From positions 186,001 to 250,000 of the forward strand of contig NZ_QWLV01000001.1 in the NCBI RefSeq assembly GCF_003515075.1: 64,000 nt of DNA. Direction: 5' to 3'. Position numbers and translations under genes: made by a program. Source of the stretch: Sphingomonas gilva. GTDB taxonomy: Bacteria > Pseudomonadota > Alphaproteobacteria > Sphingomonadales > Sphingomonadaceae. Positions 32,255 to 39,902 of the stretch are shown piece after piece (the stretch's first letter is position 1; each line of letters opens with the position of its first letter). A model generated the notes under the pieces. That model was not told where the DNA came from. It did no database searches and saw only the letters and a list, made by a program, of their open reading frames with translations.

Positions 32255-33310
32255 ATGCTCGACCGGCTGATCCTCACCGATTTTCGCAACCATGCGGAGG
32301 CAGCGCTCCGGCCCGGCCCCGGCTTCGTCGTGCTGACGGGCGACAATGGCGCGGGCAAGACCAATGTGCTGGAGGCGGTGTCGCTGCTCGCGCCCGGGCG
32401 AGGCCTGCGCCGCGCGCCGCTTTCGCAGATGGCGCGGCAGGGCGGCGACGGCGGCTTCGGCGTCGCCGCGCGGATGGACGATGTGGAGCTCGCCACCGGC
32501 ACGCGCCCCGATACGCCCGACCGGCGGGTGGTGCGGATCAACGGCGCCGCCGCTTCGGCCAATGCGCTCGCCGAATGGCTCACGGTGCTGTGGCTTACCC
32601 CGGCGATGGACCGGCTGTTCATCGAGGGCGCGGGCGAGCGTCGCCGCTTCCTCGATCGGCTGACGCTGGCCTTCGCGCCCGGCCATGCGGCGCACGCCAA
32701 CCGCTACGAGGCGGCGATGCGCGCGCGGACGCGGCTGCTGACCGGCGATGCGCCGCCCGATCCGGCCTGGCTCGCCGCGCTCGAAGCGCAGATGGCCGAG
32801 CATGGCGCGGCGATCGGCCGCGCGCGGCGGGAGACGGTGGCGGCGCTCGCCGGGCGGCTGGCGGACACGGACGACGCGCAGTTTCCGGGCGCCGACCTGC
32901 TGATCGAAGGCTGGGCCGCCGGCGATCTGGCGCGCGAGCTGGCGGCGGGGCGAGCGCGCGACGCTGCGGCCGGGCGCGCGCTCGCCGGCCCGCATCGGCA
33001 GGATCTGCAGGTCGCCCACCGGGCGAAGGCGCAGCCGGCGGGCCTGTGCTCGACCGGCGAGCAGAAGGCGCTCCTACTCGCCATCGTCCTCGCCCATGCC
33101 GATCTGATCGCCGAGCGCCTCGAACGTCCGCCGGTGCTGCTGCTCGACGAGGTCGCGGCCCATCTCGACCCCGCCCGCCGCGCGGCGCTGTTCGAGCGGC
33201 TGGCGGGGCGCGGGCAGGTGTGGATGACGGGAACCGAGCGCGCGCCCTTCGCCGATCTGGGCGAGGCGAGCTGGTTCGCCGTGACGGACGGTCGGATTTC
33301 GGCTGGTTGA
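32255..33310 (+). CDS. recF: DNA replication/repair protein RecF
   Basis: SMC-like ATPase that loads RecA at gaps with RecO and RecR. Motifs: [13 protein letters not shown] at the start, Walker [10 protein letters not shown], and the ABC signature plus Walker B region [17 protein letters not shown] and [18 protein letters not shown]. Length is 351 residues, as usual. The ATG at 32255 is preferred over an upstream GTG at 32231. It is followed at about 14 bp by a strong hairpin whose T-tract is on the other strand. dnaN lies 1.6 kb upstream with coq4 between, so the classic dnaN-recF order is interrupted. Confidence 0.96.
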   Translation: MLDRLILTDFRNHAEAALRPGPGFVVLTGDNGAGKTNVLEAVSLLAPGRGLRRAPLSQMARQGGDGGFGVAARMDDVELATGTRPDTPDRRVVRINGAAASANALAEWLTVLWLTPAMDRLFIEGAGERRRFLDRLTLAFAPGHAAHANRYEAAMRARTRLLTGDAPPDPAWLAALEAQMAEHGAAIGRARRETVAALAGRLADTDDAQFPGADLLIEGWAAGDLARELAAGRARDAAAGRALAGPHRQDLQVAHRAKAQPAGLCSTGEQKALLLAIVLAHADLIAERLERPPVLLLDEVAAHLDPARRAALFERLAGRGQVWMTGTERAPFADLGEASWFAVTDGRISAG

Positions 33311-33349
33311 CCCAAACGACAAAGGGCCGGGCCCTTTCGGACCCGGCCC
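33311..33349 (-). terminator. Terminator hairpin between recF and the glycine-zipper gene
   Basis: An 8-bp stem GGGCCGGG/CCCGGCCC with a 10-base loop (33324-33349). Read on the minus strand it is followed by TTTGTCGTTT, so it best fits termination of the gene at 33391-33768, about 42 nt after its stop; it may also slow recF readthrough. Confidence 0.6.
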
Positions 33350-33390
33350 CCGCCACCCTCGATACGCGACCCGAGGGAAGATAGGCTGGC

Positions 33391-33768
33391 TTAGCGGCAG
33401 TAGCGCGGGTTGCCCGAGCGATCGATCTCGCGACCCGCTAGCGCGCCCACCGCGCCGCCGATGATGGTGCCCGCGGTCTTGTCGCCGCGGCGGCCGACGA
33501 CTTCGTGGCCGAGCAGACCGCCGGCGATCGCGCCTACGATCGTGCCGGTGGTGCCGCTGTCGCAACGCCGGTTGTAGCGATAGTTGTAGCGGCGGTTGTT
33601 GTAGTAACGGCGCTGGTTGTAGCGGCGGTCGTAGCGATCGTAGCGGTCATAGCCACGCTCGTAGCGGTGACCATAATAGCCCTGCGCTTCGGCAGGGGCG
33701 GCCGGGACGACCAGGGTAGCGGCGCCCATCGTGACCGCTGCGCCGATCAGGGACAGTTTCTTGAACAT
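33391..33768 (-). CDS. Glycine-zipper 2TM-type exported protein with Arg/Tyr-rich tract
   Basis: A 125-residue protein with signal peptide MFKKLSLIGAAVTMGAATLVVPAAPAEA (28 residues, written here only in part by position). It is followed by a roughly 40-residue stretch dominated by Arg, Tyr, Asn and Asp (RYERGYDRYDRYDRR ...). The C-terminal part is a glycine zipper: GTTGTIVGAIAGGLLGHE ... GTIIGGAVGALAGREI, with GxxxG spacing, as in the Rick_17kDa/SlyB-like family. AGGAGA precedes the ATG at 33768. Such proteins tend to insert in or associate with the outer membrane. The aromatic basic tract is unusual for the family. Function is unknown. Confidence 0.8.
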   Translation of the reverse strand: MFKKLSLIGAAVTMGAATLVVPAAPAEAQGYYGHRYERGYDRYDRYDRRYNQRRYYNNRRYNYRYNRRCDSGTTGTIVGAIAGGLLGHEVVGRRGDKTAGTIIGGAVGALAGREIDRSGNPRYCR

Positions 33769-33960
33769 CACGAATCTCCTTCTCATCGCGAATCTTGCGG
33801 TCGGCGGGCGCGTGGCGGAGGCGCCACTTGCTTCGTCGACATGTGCCTTATGGAGTGATTCGCTTGAGCCGGTCCTGAATGCGGCGGTTATCGATGGTTC
33901 AGTTGCCTCGCGTTCATGTTGCGGTGACGCAATGACCTGGAGCGGCTAGGGAGCGTCGCG

Positions 33961-34941
33961 ATGCGGCGCGTGCTCCTCCTGCTCCTGTTCCTGATGCTGC
34001 TGGGGCCCGGCTGGTCGCGCACCGAGCGGCTCGATCTGCTGCATGCCGGGCCCGCCGCGATCCGGGCCGAACGGGTGGCGCTCGACCCCGACGATCCGGC
34101 CCGGCGCCGGCTGGGGAGGCTCACCTATCTCGGCGGCGTTTCGCTCGACAGCCCCGATCCGGCCTTCGGCGGCTTCTCCGCGCTGCATGTCGCGGGGGAC
34201 CGGTTCGTGATGCTCAGCGACGGCGGCGGCGTCGCGCGCTTCCGCATGGACGGCGCGGGCCGCGTGTCGGACGCGCATTTCGCCGATCTGCCCGGCGGCC
34301 CAGGCGGCTCGTGGGACAAGCGAGACCGCGATGCGGAAGCCCTGGCGGTCGATCCGGCGACGGGACGGATCTGGGTCGCGTTCGAACGCTGGAACGCGAT
34401 CTGGCGCTACGCCCCCGGTTTCGCGCGCGCGGAAGGGCAGGTCCGCCCCGCCGAAATGGCTGGCTGGTCGTTCAACGGCGGTCCCGAATCGCTCGCGCGC
34501 CGCGCCGATGGCAGCTTCGTCGTGCTGAGCGAAAGCCATTTCGCGGCGGACGGCAGCGGATCGAGCGGGCGCGTGTTCCTGGGCGATCCGGTCGCCGGTG
34601 CGCGCTCCTACGGCTTTCGCCTGCGCGCGCCCAAAGGCTGGCTGGCGAGCGACGCGGCAGAGCTCCCCGACGGTCGATTGCTGGTGCTGCTGCGCCGCTT
34701 CGCGCTCGCCGAGCGGGGCTTCGCGAACAAGCTGCTGCTGGTCGAACGCGGCGCGATCCGCCCCGGCGCGGTGGTGCGCGGGCGGGTGATCGCGACGCTG
34801 CGCCGGCCGCTGATCCACGACAATTTCGAAGGGCTCGCGATCAGCGAGGAGCAGGGGCGGACGATCGTCTGGCTGCTGTCCGACGACAACCAGCTGTTCC
34901 TGCAAAGAACGCTGCTGCTGAAGTTCGCGTTCGACGAATAG
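33961..34941 (+). CDS. Phytase-like esterase-domain protein, exported
   Basis: A 326-residue protein starting MRRVLLLLLFLMLLGPGWS, a signal peptide or single N-terminal anchor. The rest has the pattern of the esterase-like activity of phytase (PF13449-type) domain, a beta-propeller-like fold: FGGFSALHVAGDRFVMLSD, DAEALAVDPATGRIWVAFE, GGPESLARRADGSFVVLSE and FEGLAISEEQGRTIVWLLSDDN. The acidic residues in these blades may bind Ca2+. The substrate is not known. It lies downstream of the glycine-zipper gene, which is divergent, and is followed by a family B repeat. Confidence 0.83.
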   Translation: MRRVLLLLLFLMLLGPGWSRTERLDLLHAGPAAIRAERVALDPDDPARRRLGRLTYLGGVSLDSPDPAFGGFSALHVAGDRFVMLSDGGGVARFRMDGAGRVSDAHFADLPGGPGGSWDKRDRDAEALAVDPATGRIWVAFERWNAIWRYAPGFARAEGQVRPAEMAGWSFNGGPESLARRADGSFVVLSESHFAADGSGSSGRVFLGDPVAGARSYGFRLRAPKGWLASDAAELPDGRLLVLLRRFALAERGFANKLLLVERGAIRPGAVVRGRVIATLRRPLIHDNFEGLAISEEQGRTIVWLLSDDNQLFLQRTLLLKFAFDE

Positions 34942-34943
34942 CC

Positions 34944-35032
34944 CGTCACCCCTGCGAAGGCAGGGGCCTCAGTCGGCAAATGCTATGCCGGATGTGCCAC
35001 GACCCAGCGGCCCCTGCCTCCGCAGGGTCGAC
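34944..35032. repeat. Palindromic repeat, family B
   Basis: An 89-bp copy with inverted ends (GTCACCCCTGCGAAGGCAGG and CGGCCCCTGCCTCCGCAGGG) and the conserved centre CGGATGTGCCACGACCCAG. It lies between the phytase-like gene and the convergent rpmB. Confidence 0.8.
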
Positions 35033-35040
35033 GAACGCAA

Positions 35041-35328
35041 TCAGGCCGCAGTCGCCTTCTTGGCGATCTCGCGCTTCAGGCGGCGGGCCTGCAGCGACAG
35101 CTTGTCGTCACTGGTCTTGGCCAGCCAGTTGTCGAGCCCGCCGACATGCTCGACCGAACGCAGCCCGTGGGTCGAGACGCGCAGCTTGACCGAACGCTCC
35201 AGCGTGTCGGAGATCAGCGTGACGTTCTGCAGATTGGGCAGGAAGGTCCGCTTGGTCTTGTTGTTGGCGTGGCTGACATTGTTGCCAACCATGCGACCCT
35301 TGCCGGTCAGCTCGCAGATGCGCGACAT
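35041..35328 (-). CDS. rpmB: 50S ribosomal protein L28
   Basis: Ribosomal protein of 95 residues starting at ATG 35328 ([20 protein letters not shown]...). It continues with [16 protein letters not shown] and [20 protein letters not shown]. This matches the L28 family in its long alphaproteobacterial form; the C-terminal extension ([17 protein letters not shown]) is basic. It is a single-gene unit with its own candidate promoter at 35369-35397. Confidence 0.97.
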   Translation of the reverse strand: MSRICELTGKGRMVGNNVSHANNKTKRTFLPNLQNVTLISDTLERSVKLRVSTHGLRSVEHVGGLDNWLAKTSDDKLSLQARRLKREIAKKATAA

Positions 35329-35368
35329 GATACAGTCCTGAATTTCGGGTTCGTTCGGAAAGAGCGCG

Positions 35369-35397
35369 CCACTAGCGGCAGAGCGCCCGTCCGTCAA
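35369..35397 (-). promoter_or_regulatory. Candidate housekeeping promoter of rpmB
   Basis: On the minus strand TTGACG (35392-35397), a 17-bp spacer and TAGTGG (35369-35374). The -35 is strong, the -10 weak. The start codon is about 40 bases downstream. Confidence 0.4.
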
Positions 35398-35414
35398 CCG
35401 ATTCCCGCCCCAAT

Positions 35415-35440
35415 GCAACCCGGCGCGGCAGACGATCGTT
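35415..35440 (+). promoter_or_regulatory. Possible EcfG-like promoter of the 77-aa / yqaE-like pair
   Basis: GCAAC (35415-35419), a 17-bp spacer and CGTT (35437-35440). The general-stress consensus is GGAAC-N16-17-CGTT, so only one base differs. The genes downstream encode a small stress-associated membrane protein pair. Confidence 0.32.
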
Positions 35441-35471
35441 ATGGATACGCAACATAGATAGGGGTCCCACC

Positions 35472-35705
35472 ATGCGCGCACTGCTCGTCCTCGTCGCCAT
35501 CGCGATCATTGTCCTGATCGCCGCGGTTTCATTGGGCTTCATCAGCCTCGACCAGACTCAGACCGCCCAACTGCCCTCGATCGAGGTCGAAGGCGGGCAG
35601 GCGCCCGAGTTCAAGGCCGACGTCGCCGATATCGACGTCGGCACCGAGAACAAGACGATCGAGGTGCCGACGATCTCGGTCGACAAGCCCGAAAACGCGC
35701 AATGA
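35472..35705 (+). CDS. Small single-helix protein with acidic tail, unknown function
   Basis: A 77-residue protein with one N-terminal hydrophobic helix ([20 protein letters not shown], uncleaved anchor or signal). A soluble, acidic extracytoplasmic tail follows with repeated polar segments ([24 protein letters not shown]...). No enzyme motif is visible. Its stop overlaps the ATG of the YqaE-like gene (ATGA), so the two are translated together. Inference: a membrane stress pair, because YqaE/Pmp3 proteins are stress-linked. The family is not one I can name. Confidence 0.72.
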   Translation: MRALLVLVAIAIIVLIAAVSLGFISLDQTQTAQLPSIEVEGGQAPEFKADVADIDVGTENKTIEVPTISVDKPENAQ

Positions 35706-35923
35706 CCCGGCAGAAGGTGACCGGGCGGCGCATCGCGGCGATCGTGGCGGCTTTCCTGCTGCCGCCGCTCGCCGTGTTCCTCGAACGCGGTCTCGGATCG
35801 CAGTTCTGGATCGCCACCGTGCTCACCGTCCTCGCCTTCGTGCCGGGCGTGATCTTCGCGCTCTATACCATCTTCATCGACGCCGCAGGCGATGCTGGCG
35901 CTAAGGAGACGGCGGCCGCATAA
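35702..35923 (+). CDS. YqaE/Pmp3-family membrane protein
   Basis: A 73-residue, two-helix protein. The core FLLPPLAVFLERGLGSQFWI ... VLAFVPGVIFALYTIF matches the YqaE/Pmp3 family of small membrane proteins. They affect membrane potential and ion tolerance in yeast and plants and are induced by stress in many bacteria. A basic N-terminal extension ([10 protein letters not shown]) and a short Ala/Glu tail flank it. It overlaps the preceding gene by four bases and lies 8 bp before tadA, so tadA may be co-transcribed. Confidence 0.88.
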   Translation: MTRQKVTGRRIAAIVAAFLLPPLAVFLERGLGSQFWIATVLTVLAFVPGVIFALYTIFIDAAGDAGAKETAAA

Positions 35924-35931
35924 GGCGCGGC

Positions 35932-36384
35932 ATGGCCTTTCCCCTGCCCGAACCGATGCGCCGCGCGCTCGCCGAGGCCGCCGCCGCGGCGCAGGCGGGC
36001 GAAGTGCCGGTGGGCGCCGCCGTGGTGCTCGGCGGCGCGATCGTCGCCGCTGCCGCCAACGCCCCGCGCGCGCTCAGCGATCCCACCGCCCATGCCGAAA
36101 TCCGCGCGATCCGCATGGCGGCGGAGGCTTTGGGTTGCGACCGGCTGGAGGATTGCGACCTGTTCGTCACGCTCGAGCCCTGCGCGATGTGCGCCGGCGC
36201 GATCGCCCATGCCCGCATCGCCCGGCTCTATTACGGGGCGGCCGACCCGAAGGGCGGCGCGGTGGAACATGGGCCGAGGTTCTTCACCCAGCCGACCTGC
36301 CACCATCGGCCGGAGGTATATGGCGGGATCGGTGAGGCCGAGGCAGGGGCGTTGCTGAGGGGTTTTTTCCGCGAGCGGCGATAG
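35932..36384 (+). CDS. tadA: tRNA-specific adenosine deaminase
   Basis: Zinc enzyme that deaminates A34 to inosine in the tRNA-Arg(ACG) anticodon, an essential function. The 150-residue sequence has the full deaminase signature HAEIRAI (zinc ligand His54, catalytic Glu56) and PCAMCAGAI (Cys84 and Cys87). The length and the absence of a fused domain are typical. It directly follows the YqaE-like gene with an 8-bp gap, and the following GST gene begins right after its stop, so a four-gene transcript is plausible though the functions are not obviously linked. Confidence 0.94.
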   Translation: MAFPLPEPMRRALAEAAAAAQAGEVPVGAAVVLGGAIVAAAANAPRALSDPTAHAEIRAIRMAAEALGCDRLEDCDLFVTLEPCAMCAGAIAHARIARLYYGAADPKGGAVEHGPRFFTQPTCHHRPEVYGGIGEAEAGALLRGFFRERR

Positions 36385-36408
36385 ATGGACGGGAAGGGAC
36401 GTGCTGCG

Positions 36409-37059
36409 ATGGGCGAACTGACGATCTGGACCTATGACTGGGTGCCCCAGGGTCCCCGCGGCTTCGTGCGCGATCTCAGGCTCAGATGGGCGTGCGAGGA
36501 GGCCGGCCTCGATTATACCGTCCGGACGGTCCCGTTCGACGGCCGCGAGACCAACCATCTCGCGCGCCAGCCCTTCGGCCAGGTCCCGTTCCTGACCGAC
36601 GGAGAGCTGGAGCTGTTCGAAAGCGGCGCCGGCCTGCTGCACCTCGCCCGGAAAAGCGACAAGCTGATGCCGCGCGATCCGGCCGGAGAGGCGGAAACGC
36701 TGCAATGGACGATCGCCGCGCTCAACTCGATCGAGATGGTCAGCGTGCCATGGTGGTTCCTGAAGATCTCGGGCGATGCCGACAACCAGCTTGCCGGATG
36801 GATGGGCATGCGCCTCGACCAGCTCGAAAGCATATTGGGCGAACGGGAATGGCTCGCGGCCGGCCGCTTCACCGTCGCGGACCTGCTGATGGCGGATGTG
36901 CTGCGGGTTTCGGATGTCCGCGCCTTCGGCGATCGGCCGGCGACCGAGGCCTATGTGACGCGTCTCACCGATCGCCCCTCGTTCAAGAAGGCCCAAGCCG
37001 ATCAGATCGGCTTTTTCGCGGCGGCGGATGAGAAGAGGGCGGAAGAAGGGGCGGGCTGA
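36409..37059 (+). CDS. Glutathione S-transferase-like protein
   Basis: A 216-residue protein with a thioredoxin-like N-terminal domain (LTIWTYDWVPQGPRGFVRDLRL, FGQVPFLTDGELELFESGAGLLHLA). The conserved cis-Pro is in QVPFLTDG and the glutathione-recognising Glu-Ser in LFESGA. An all-helical C-terminal domain (FTVADLLMADVLRV) follows. No clear catalytic Ser or Cys is present at the first-helix position, so the class is uncertain. The ATG at 36409 is preferred because it lies after the GGGA purine stretch; an ATG at 36385 directly after the tadA stop is the alternative. Confidence 0.82.
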   Translation: MGELTIWTYDWVPQGPRGFVRDLRLRWACEEAGLDYTVRTVPFDGRETNHLARQPFGQVPFLTDGELELFESGAGLLHLARKSDKLMPRDPAGEAETLQWTIAALNSIEMVSVPWWFLKISGDADNQLAGWMGMRLDQLESILGEREWLAAGRFTVADLLMADVLRVSDVRAFGDRPATEAYVTRLTDRPSFKKAQADQIGFFAAADEKRAEEGAG

Positions 37060-37078
37060 CGCCCGCCCGAACAGCCCA

Positions 37079-37117
37079 CGAAAAAAGAGGGGCCGCGCGA
37101 CCTTCGCCGCGCGGCCC
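37079..37117 (-). terminator. Terminator of the OmpA-like gene (bidirectional)
   Basis: A 10-bp stem GGGCCGCGCG / CGCGCGGCCC with the loop ACCTTCGC (37090-37117). Read on the minus strand it is followed by CTCTTTTTTCG, a classic rho-independent terminator 20 nt after the OmpA-like stop. On the plus strand the CTTCCTT tail also allows termination of the GST gene. Confidence 0.85.
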
Positions 37118-37137
37118 TTCCTTCAGCCCGGCGTCGT

Positions 37138-37827
37138 TTACTGGACGGCGTTGACGTCGTTCTGCGTCAGCGGGACCACCTTGATCTCGACGCGGCGGTT
37201 GGCGGCCTTGCCCTCCGCGGTCGCGTTGGAGGCGACCGGCTGGCTTTCGCCGAAACCCTGCGTCGCGATGCGCGCCGAAGCGACGCCGCGCGAGGTCAGA
37301 TAGCCCGCGACCGATTGCGCCCGGCGTTCGGACAGGCTCTGGTTGTACGCGTCGGTGCCGTCCGAATCGGTGTGGCCGTACACGTCGATATAGGTCTGGT
37401 TATATTGCGCCAGCGTCTGCGCGACCTGGTCGAGCGTGCCGCGGAACTGCGGCTGGATGCTCGATTCGTTGGTCGCGAAGGTGATGCCGGACGGCATGTT
37501 GAGGACCAGGTTGTCGCCGTCGCGGATCACCTGCACGTCGGTGCCGGCGGTGCGCTGCCGAAGCTCGCGCTCCTGCTTGTCCATATAGGCGCCGACGCCC
37601 GCGCCGGCGAGGCCGCCGATGCCCGCGCCGATCAGCTTTTCGGTGCGGTCGTTGCGCCCGCCGACCAGATCGCCAAGGAAATAGCCGGCGACCGCGCCGC
37701 CCACGCCGCCGATCGCCGCCTTGGAGATCTGCCGCTCGCCGGTCACCGGATCGGTCGTGCAGGCTGCGGTCGCCAGCATCGCCGCGATCGCCGCTCCGCC
37801 CAGAATCTTCGCGTTGAAACGCATCAT
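37138..37827 (-). CDS. OmpA-family lipoprotein with glycine zipper
   Basis: A 229-residue protein with a lipoprotein signal (MMRFNAKILGGAAIAAMLAT, lipidated Cys about residue 23 in TAAC). A glycine-zipper segment (AAIGGVGGAVAGYFLGDLVGG ... GAGIGGLAGAGVGAYM) comes next, then an OmpA C-terminal peptidoglycan-binding domain. That domain shows YGHTDSDGTDAYN, SLSERRAQSV and GFGESQPVASN, the signature residues that hold diaminopimelate. Members such as YiaD brace the outer membrane to the cell wall. The first ATG of a doublet (37827) follows GGGAGAAAC. A GGAAC-N16-GGTT stress-type promoter lies upstream, and a strong terminator downstream. Confidence 0.92.
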   Translation of the reverse strand: MMRFNAKILGGAAIAAMLATAACTTDPVTGERQISKAAIGGVGGAVAGYFLGDLVGGRNDRTEKLIGAGIGGLAGAGVGAYMDKQERELRQRTAGTDVQVIRDGDNLVLNMPSGITFATNESSIQPQFRGTLDQVAQTLAQYNQTYIDVYGHTDSDGTDAYNQSLSERRAQSVAGYLTSRGVASARIATQGFGESQPVASNATAEGKAANRRVEIKVVPLTQNDVNAVQ

Positions 37828-37852
37828 GTTTCTCCCGTGTTGAACCCCTTGG

Positions 37853-37877
37853 AACCCGCTGTGGGGCCGCTTGTTCC
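37853..37877 (-). promoter_or_regulatory. Candidate EcfG-type promoter of the OmpA-like gene
   Basis: On the minus strand GGAAC is followed 16 bases later by GGTT, one base off the GGAAC-N16-17-CGTT general-stress consensus. The predicted start leaves a leader of about 20 nt before the ATG. Confidence 0.4.
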
Positions 37878-37955
37878 GCTTGCGCACCGAATAGGCGCTG
37901 AACGCGCGGTTGTGCATTAGAAAGATTCGCGCCAAGGGAAGTTCCGCAGACCATC

Positions 37956-39263
37956 ATGGCCCCGCTTTCCCCCTTCCCCTGGTTCGATGTCGTCGTGATC
38001 CTCGCGCTGGTCGCGCTGAACGGCGTGTTCGCGATGTCGGAGCTCGCCATCGTCTCGGCGCGCAAGGCGCGGCTGGAGGCGCTTGCGCGCGCGGGCAGGC
38101 CGGGCGCGCGCGCCGCGCTCAAGCTGCAGGGCGACCCCGGCCGCTTCCTCTCCACGGTGCAGATCGGCATCACCCTGATCGGCATCCTCGCCGGCGCCTA
38201 TTCGGGCGCCAGCCTGGGCGAACCGGTGGCTGAGCGGATCGCGCTGCTGGGCGTCGACGCGGAAACCGCGGAGACGATCGGCTTCGCCATCGTCATCGCC
38301 CTGACCACCTATGCCTCGCTGATCATCGGCGAACTGGTGCCCAAGCAGTTCGCGCTGCGCACGCCCGAACCGATCGCCGCGCTGATGGCGGTGCCGATGC
38401 AATGGCTGGCGATCGCCACCGCGCCGATCGTCTGGGTGCTGGACAGCACCAGCGCGCTGATCTTCCGCCTGCTCGGCATGAACCGCGAGTCCGAAGAGCA
38501 TGTGACCGCCGAGGAGCTGCACATGATCGTCGCCGAGGCGTCCAAATCGGGCGTGATCGAGGAGCATGAGCGCTCGATCATCTCGGGCGTGGTGCGCCTC
38601 GCCGACCGGCCGGTGCGCGAGGTGATGACGCCCCGGACCGATGTCGACTGGATGGATGTCGGGCTCGACGCCGAGGGCGTTCGTACCGCGCTGCTCGACA
38701 CCCCGCACAGCCGCTTGCCGGTGGCCGAAGGGTCGATCGACGCGATCATCGGCGTGGTCCACACGCGCGATCTCGCCGCGGCGATGATCCGCGGCGAGGG
38801 CGTCGATCTCGCCGCGATGGCGAAGAAGGCACCGGTGGTGCCCGATCAGCTCGACGCGATGAACGCGCTCCACACGCTGCGCGAGGCCGATCTGCCGATG
38901 GCGCTGGTGCATGACGAATACGGCCATTTCGAAGGCATCGTCACCCCCGCCGACCTGCTGATCGCGATCGCCGGCGAATTCGCCTCCGATATCGACATCG
39001 GCACCGAGCGCGCGGTGACCGAGCGCGAGGACGGCAGCCTGCTCGTCTCCGGGCAGATGACCGCCGACGCGCTTGCCGAGAAGATCGGCATCGACCTGCC
39101 CGAGGATCGCGACTACGCCACCGTCGCCGGCCTCGCGCTCGCCGTGCTCCGCCGCCTGCCGAGCGAAGGCGAGGTGTTCGAGGAGCAGGGCTGGCGCTTC
39201 GAGGTGGTCGACATGGACGGACGCAAGATCGACAAGCTGCTGGTCAGCCAGATCGCGCGCTAG
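37956..39263 (+). CDS. CNNM/CorC-type (UPF0053, hemolysin-like) membrane protein
   Basis: A 435-residue protein with an N-terminal CNNM transmembrane domain (VVVILALVALNGVFAMSELAIVSARKARLEAL and later helices), tandem CBS domains (about residues 210-330) and a C-terminal CorC_HlyC domain (DLPEDRDYATVAGLALAV ... GWRFEVVDMDGRKIDKL). The domain order and length fit the YfjD/TlyC-like group. Several of these move Mg2+ or Co2+ and protect against metal imbalance. CBS domains usually sense ATP-Mg. The ATG at 37956 places the first helix near the N-terminus. Confidence 0.9.
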   Translation: MAPLSPFPWFDVVVILALVALNGVFAMSELAIVSARKARLEALARAGRPGARAALKLQGDPGRFLSTVQIGITLIGILAGAYSGASLGEPVAERIALLGVDAETAETIGFAIVIALTTYASLIIGELVPKQFALRTPEPIAALMAVPMQWLAIATAPIVWVLDSTSALIFRLLGMNRESEEHVTAEELHMIVAEASKSGVIEEHERSIISGVVRLADRPVREVMTPRTDVDWMDVGLDAEGVRTALLDTPHSRLPVAEGSIDAIIGVVHTRDLAAAMIRGEGVDLAAMAKKAPVVPDQLDAMNALHTLREADLPMALVHDEYGHFEGIVTPADLLIAIAGEFASDIDIGTERAVTEREDGSLLVSGQMTADALAEKIGIDLPEDRDYATVAGLALAVLRRLPSEGEVFEEQGWRFEVVDMDGRKIDKLLVSQIAR

Positions 39264-39838
39264 AGCTTGCCGAAGACGCTCTCGAACGCTTCGACGTCGC
39301 CCTTCGCCAGATAGCGCGCCTGCTCGACCACGCGGTCGCGCGCCAGGCGGCCCCTGAAGGCGCCGAGCTGCGCGTCGAGTGCGTCGGCCTCGATCTGGCT
39401 GAGCGCGCCGATCTGCTGGAAGCGGGTATAGCCGAAGCCGGCCAGCGTGGCGGCGAGCTTCGGACCGACCCCTTTCATCCGGGTGAGATCGTCGGCTTGC
39501 GCGGGCGCGGCGGGAACCTCGCGCGCCGGCTCCATATCTCCGGCGAGCGTTGCGGGCGCCGCGTCGAGCGGGGCGGCGGCGACCACCGGCGTGTCGGCGA
39601 GTGGCGGAGGCGGCGGCGCGGTGACGGGCGCGACCTCATGGATCTCGGCCAGCCGCTCGCTGGCCTCTTCCGCGGCGCTGCGCTGGCGCGCAGCGCGGGC
39701 GCGGATGCGCGCGACGAGGATCACCGCGACGATCACCGCCAGCCCGAGCAGCGCGATGAGGACGAGATGCACGATAGTGAGCGGTCCGATCAGCGCATTG
39801 CTCGTCGCCGTGGCGCTCGATGTCGATTCCTGGTCCAC
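39260..39838 (-). CDS. Membrane-anchored protein with helix-hairpin-helix-like C-terminus
   Basis: A 192-residue protein. It has an N-terminal hydrophobic helix (about residues 20-45, VHLVLIALLGLAVIVAVIL), an Arg/Ala-rich stretch, a Pro/Ala-rich linker and a C-terminal domain with DLTRMKGVGPKLAATLAGFG. That reads like a helix-hairpin-helix (KGVGPKLA), as in proteins with a SPFH- or radC-like DNA-binding tail, and similar short domains occur in ribosomal L21-associated proteins. I am not certain of the exact family. It overlaps the convergent CNNM stop by four bases. Confidence 0.7.
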   Translation of the reverse strand: MDQESTSSATATSNALIGPLTIVHLVLIALLGLAVIVAVILVARIRARAARQRSAAEEASERLAEIHEVAPVTAPPPPPLADTPVVAAAPLDAAPATLAGDMEPAREVPAAPAQADDLTRMKGVGPKLAATLAGFGYTRFQQIGALSQIEADALDAQLGAFRGRLARDRVVEQARYLAKGDVEAFESVFGKL

Positions 39839-39902
39839 GCCCCGTGCTCCTTACCGCAATGCGCTGAGCCTAGCCGCGCCCGCGACCGCGGACAACGGCA
39901 GA

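Noticed and set aside
31342..32700. A 452-residue minus-strand frame across coq4 and recF
   Set aside because: It is antisense to two clear genes and shows Arg/Ala-rich shadow composition.
29480..33310. A chromosomal origin near dnaN and recF
   Set aside because: No cluster of DnaA boxes, no AT-rich unwinding region and no dnaA gene in the stretch; dnaN and recF alone do not mark an origin in this group.
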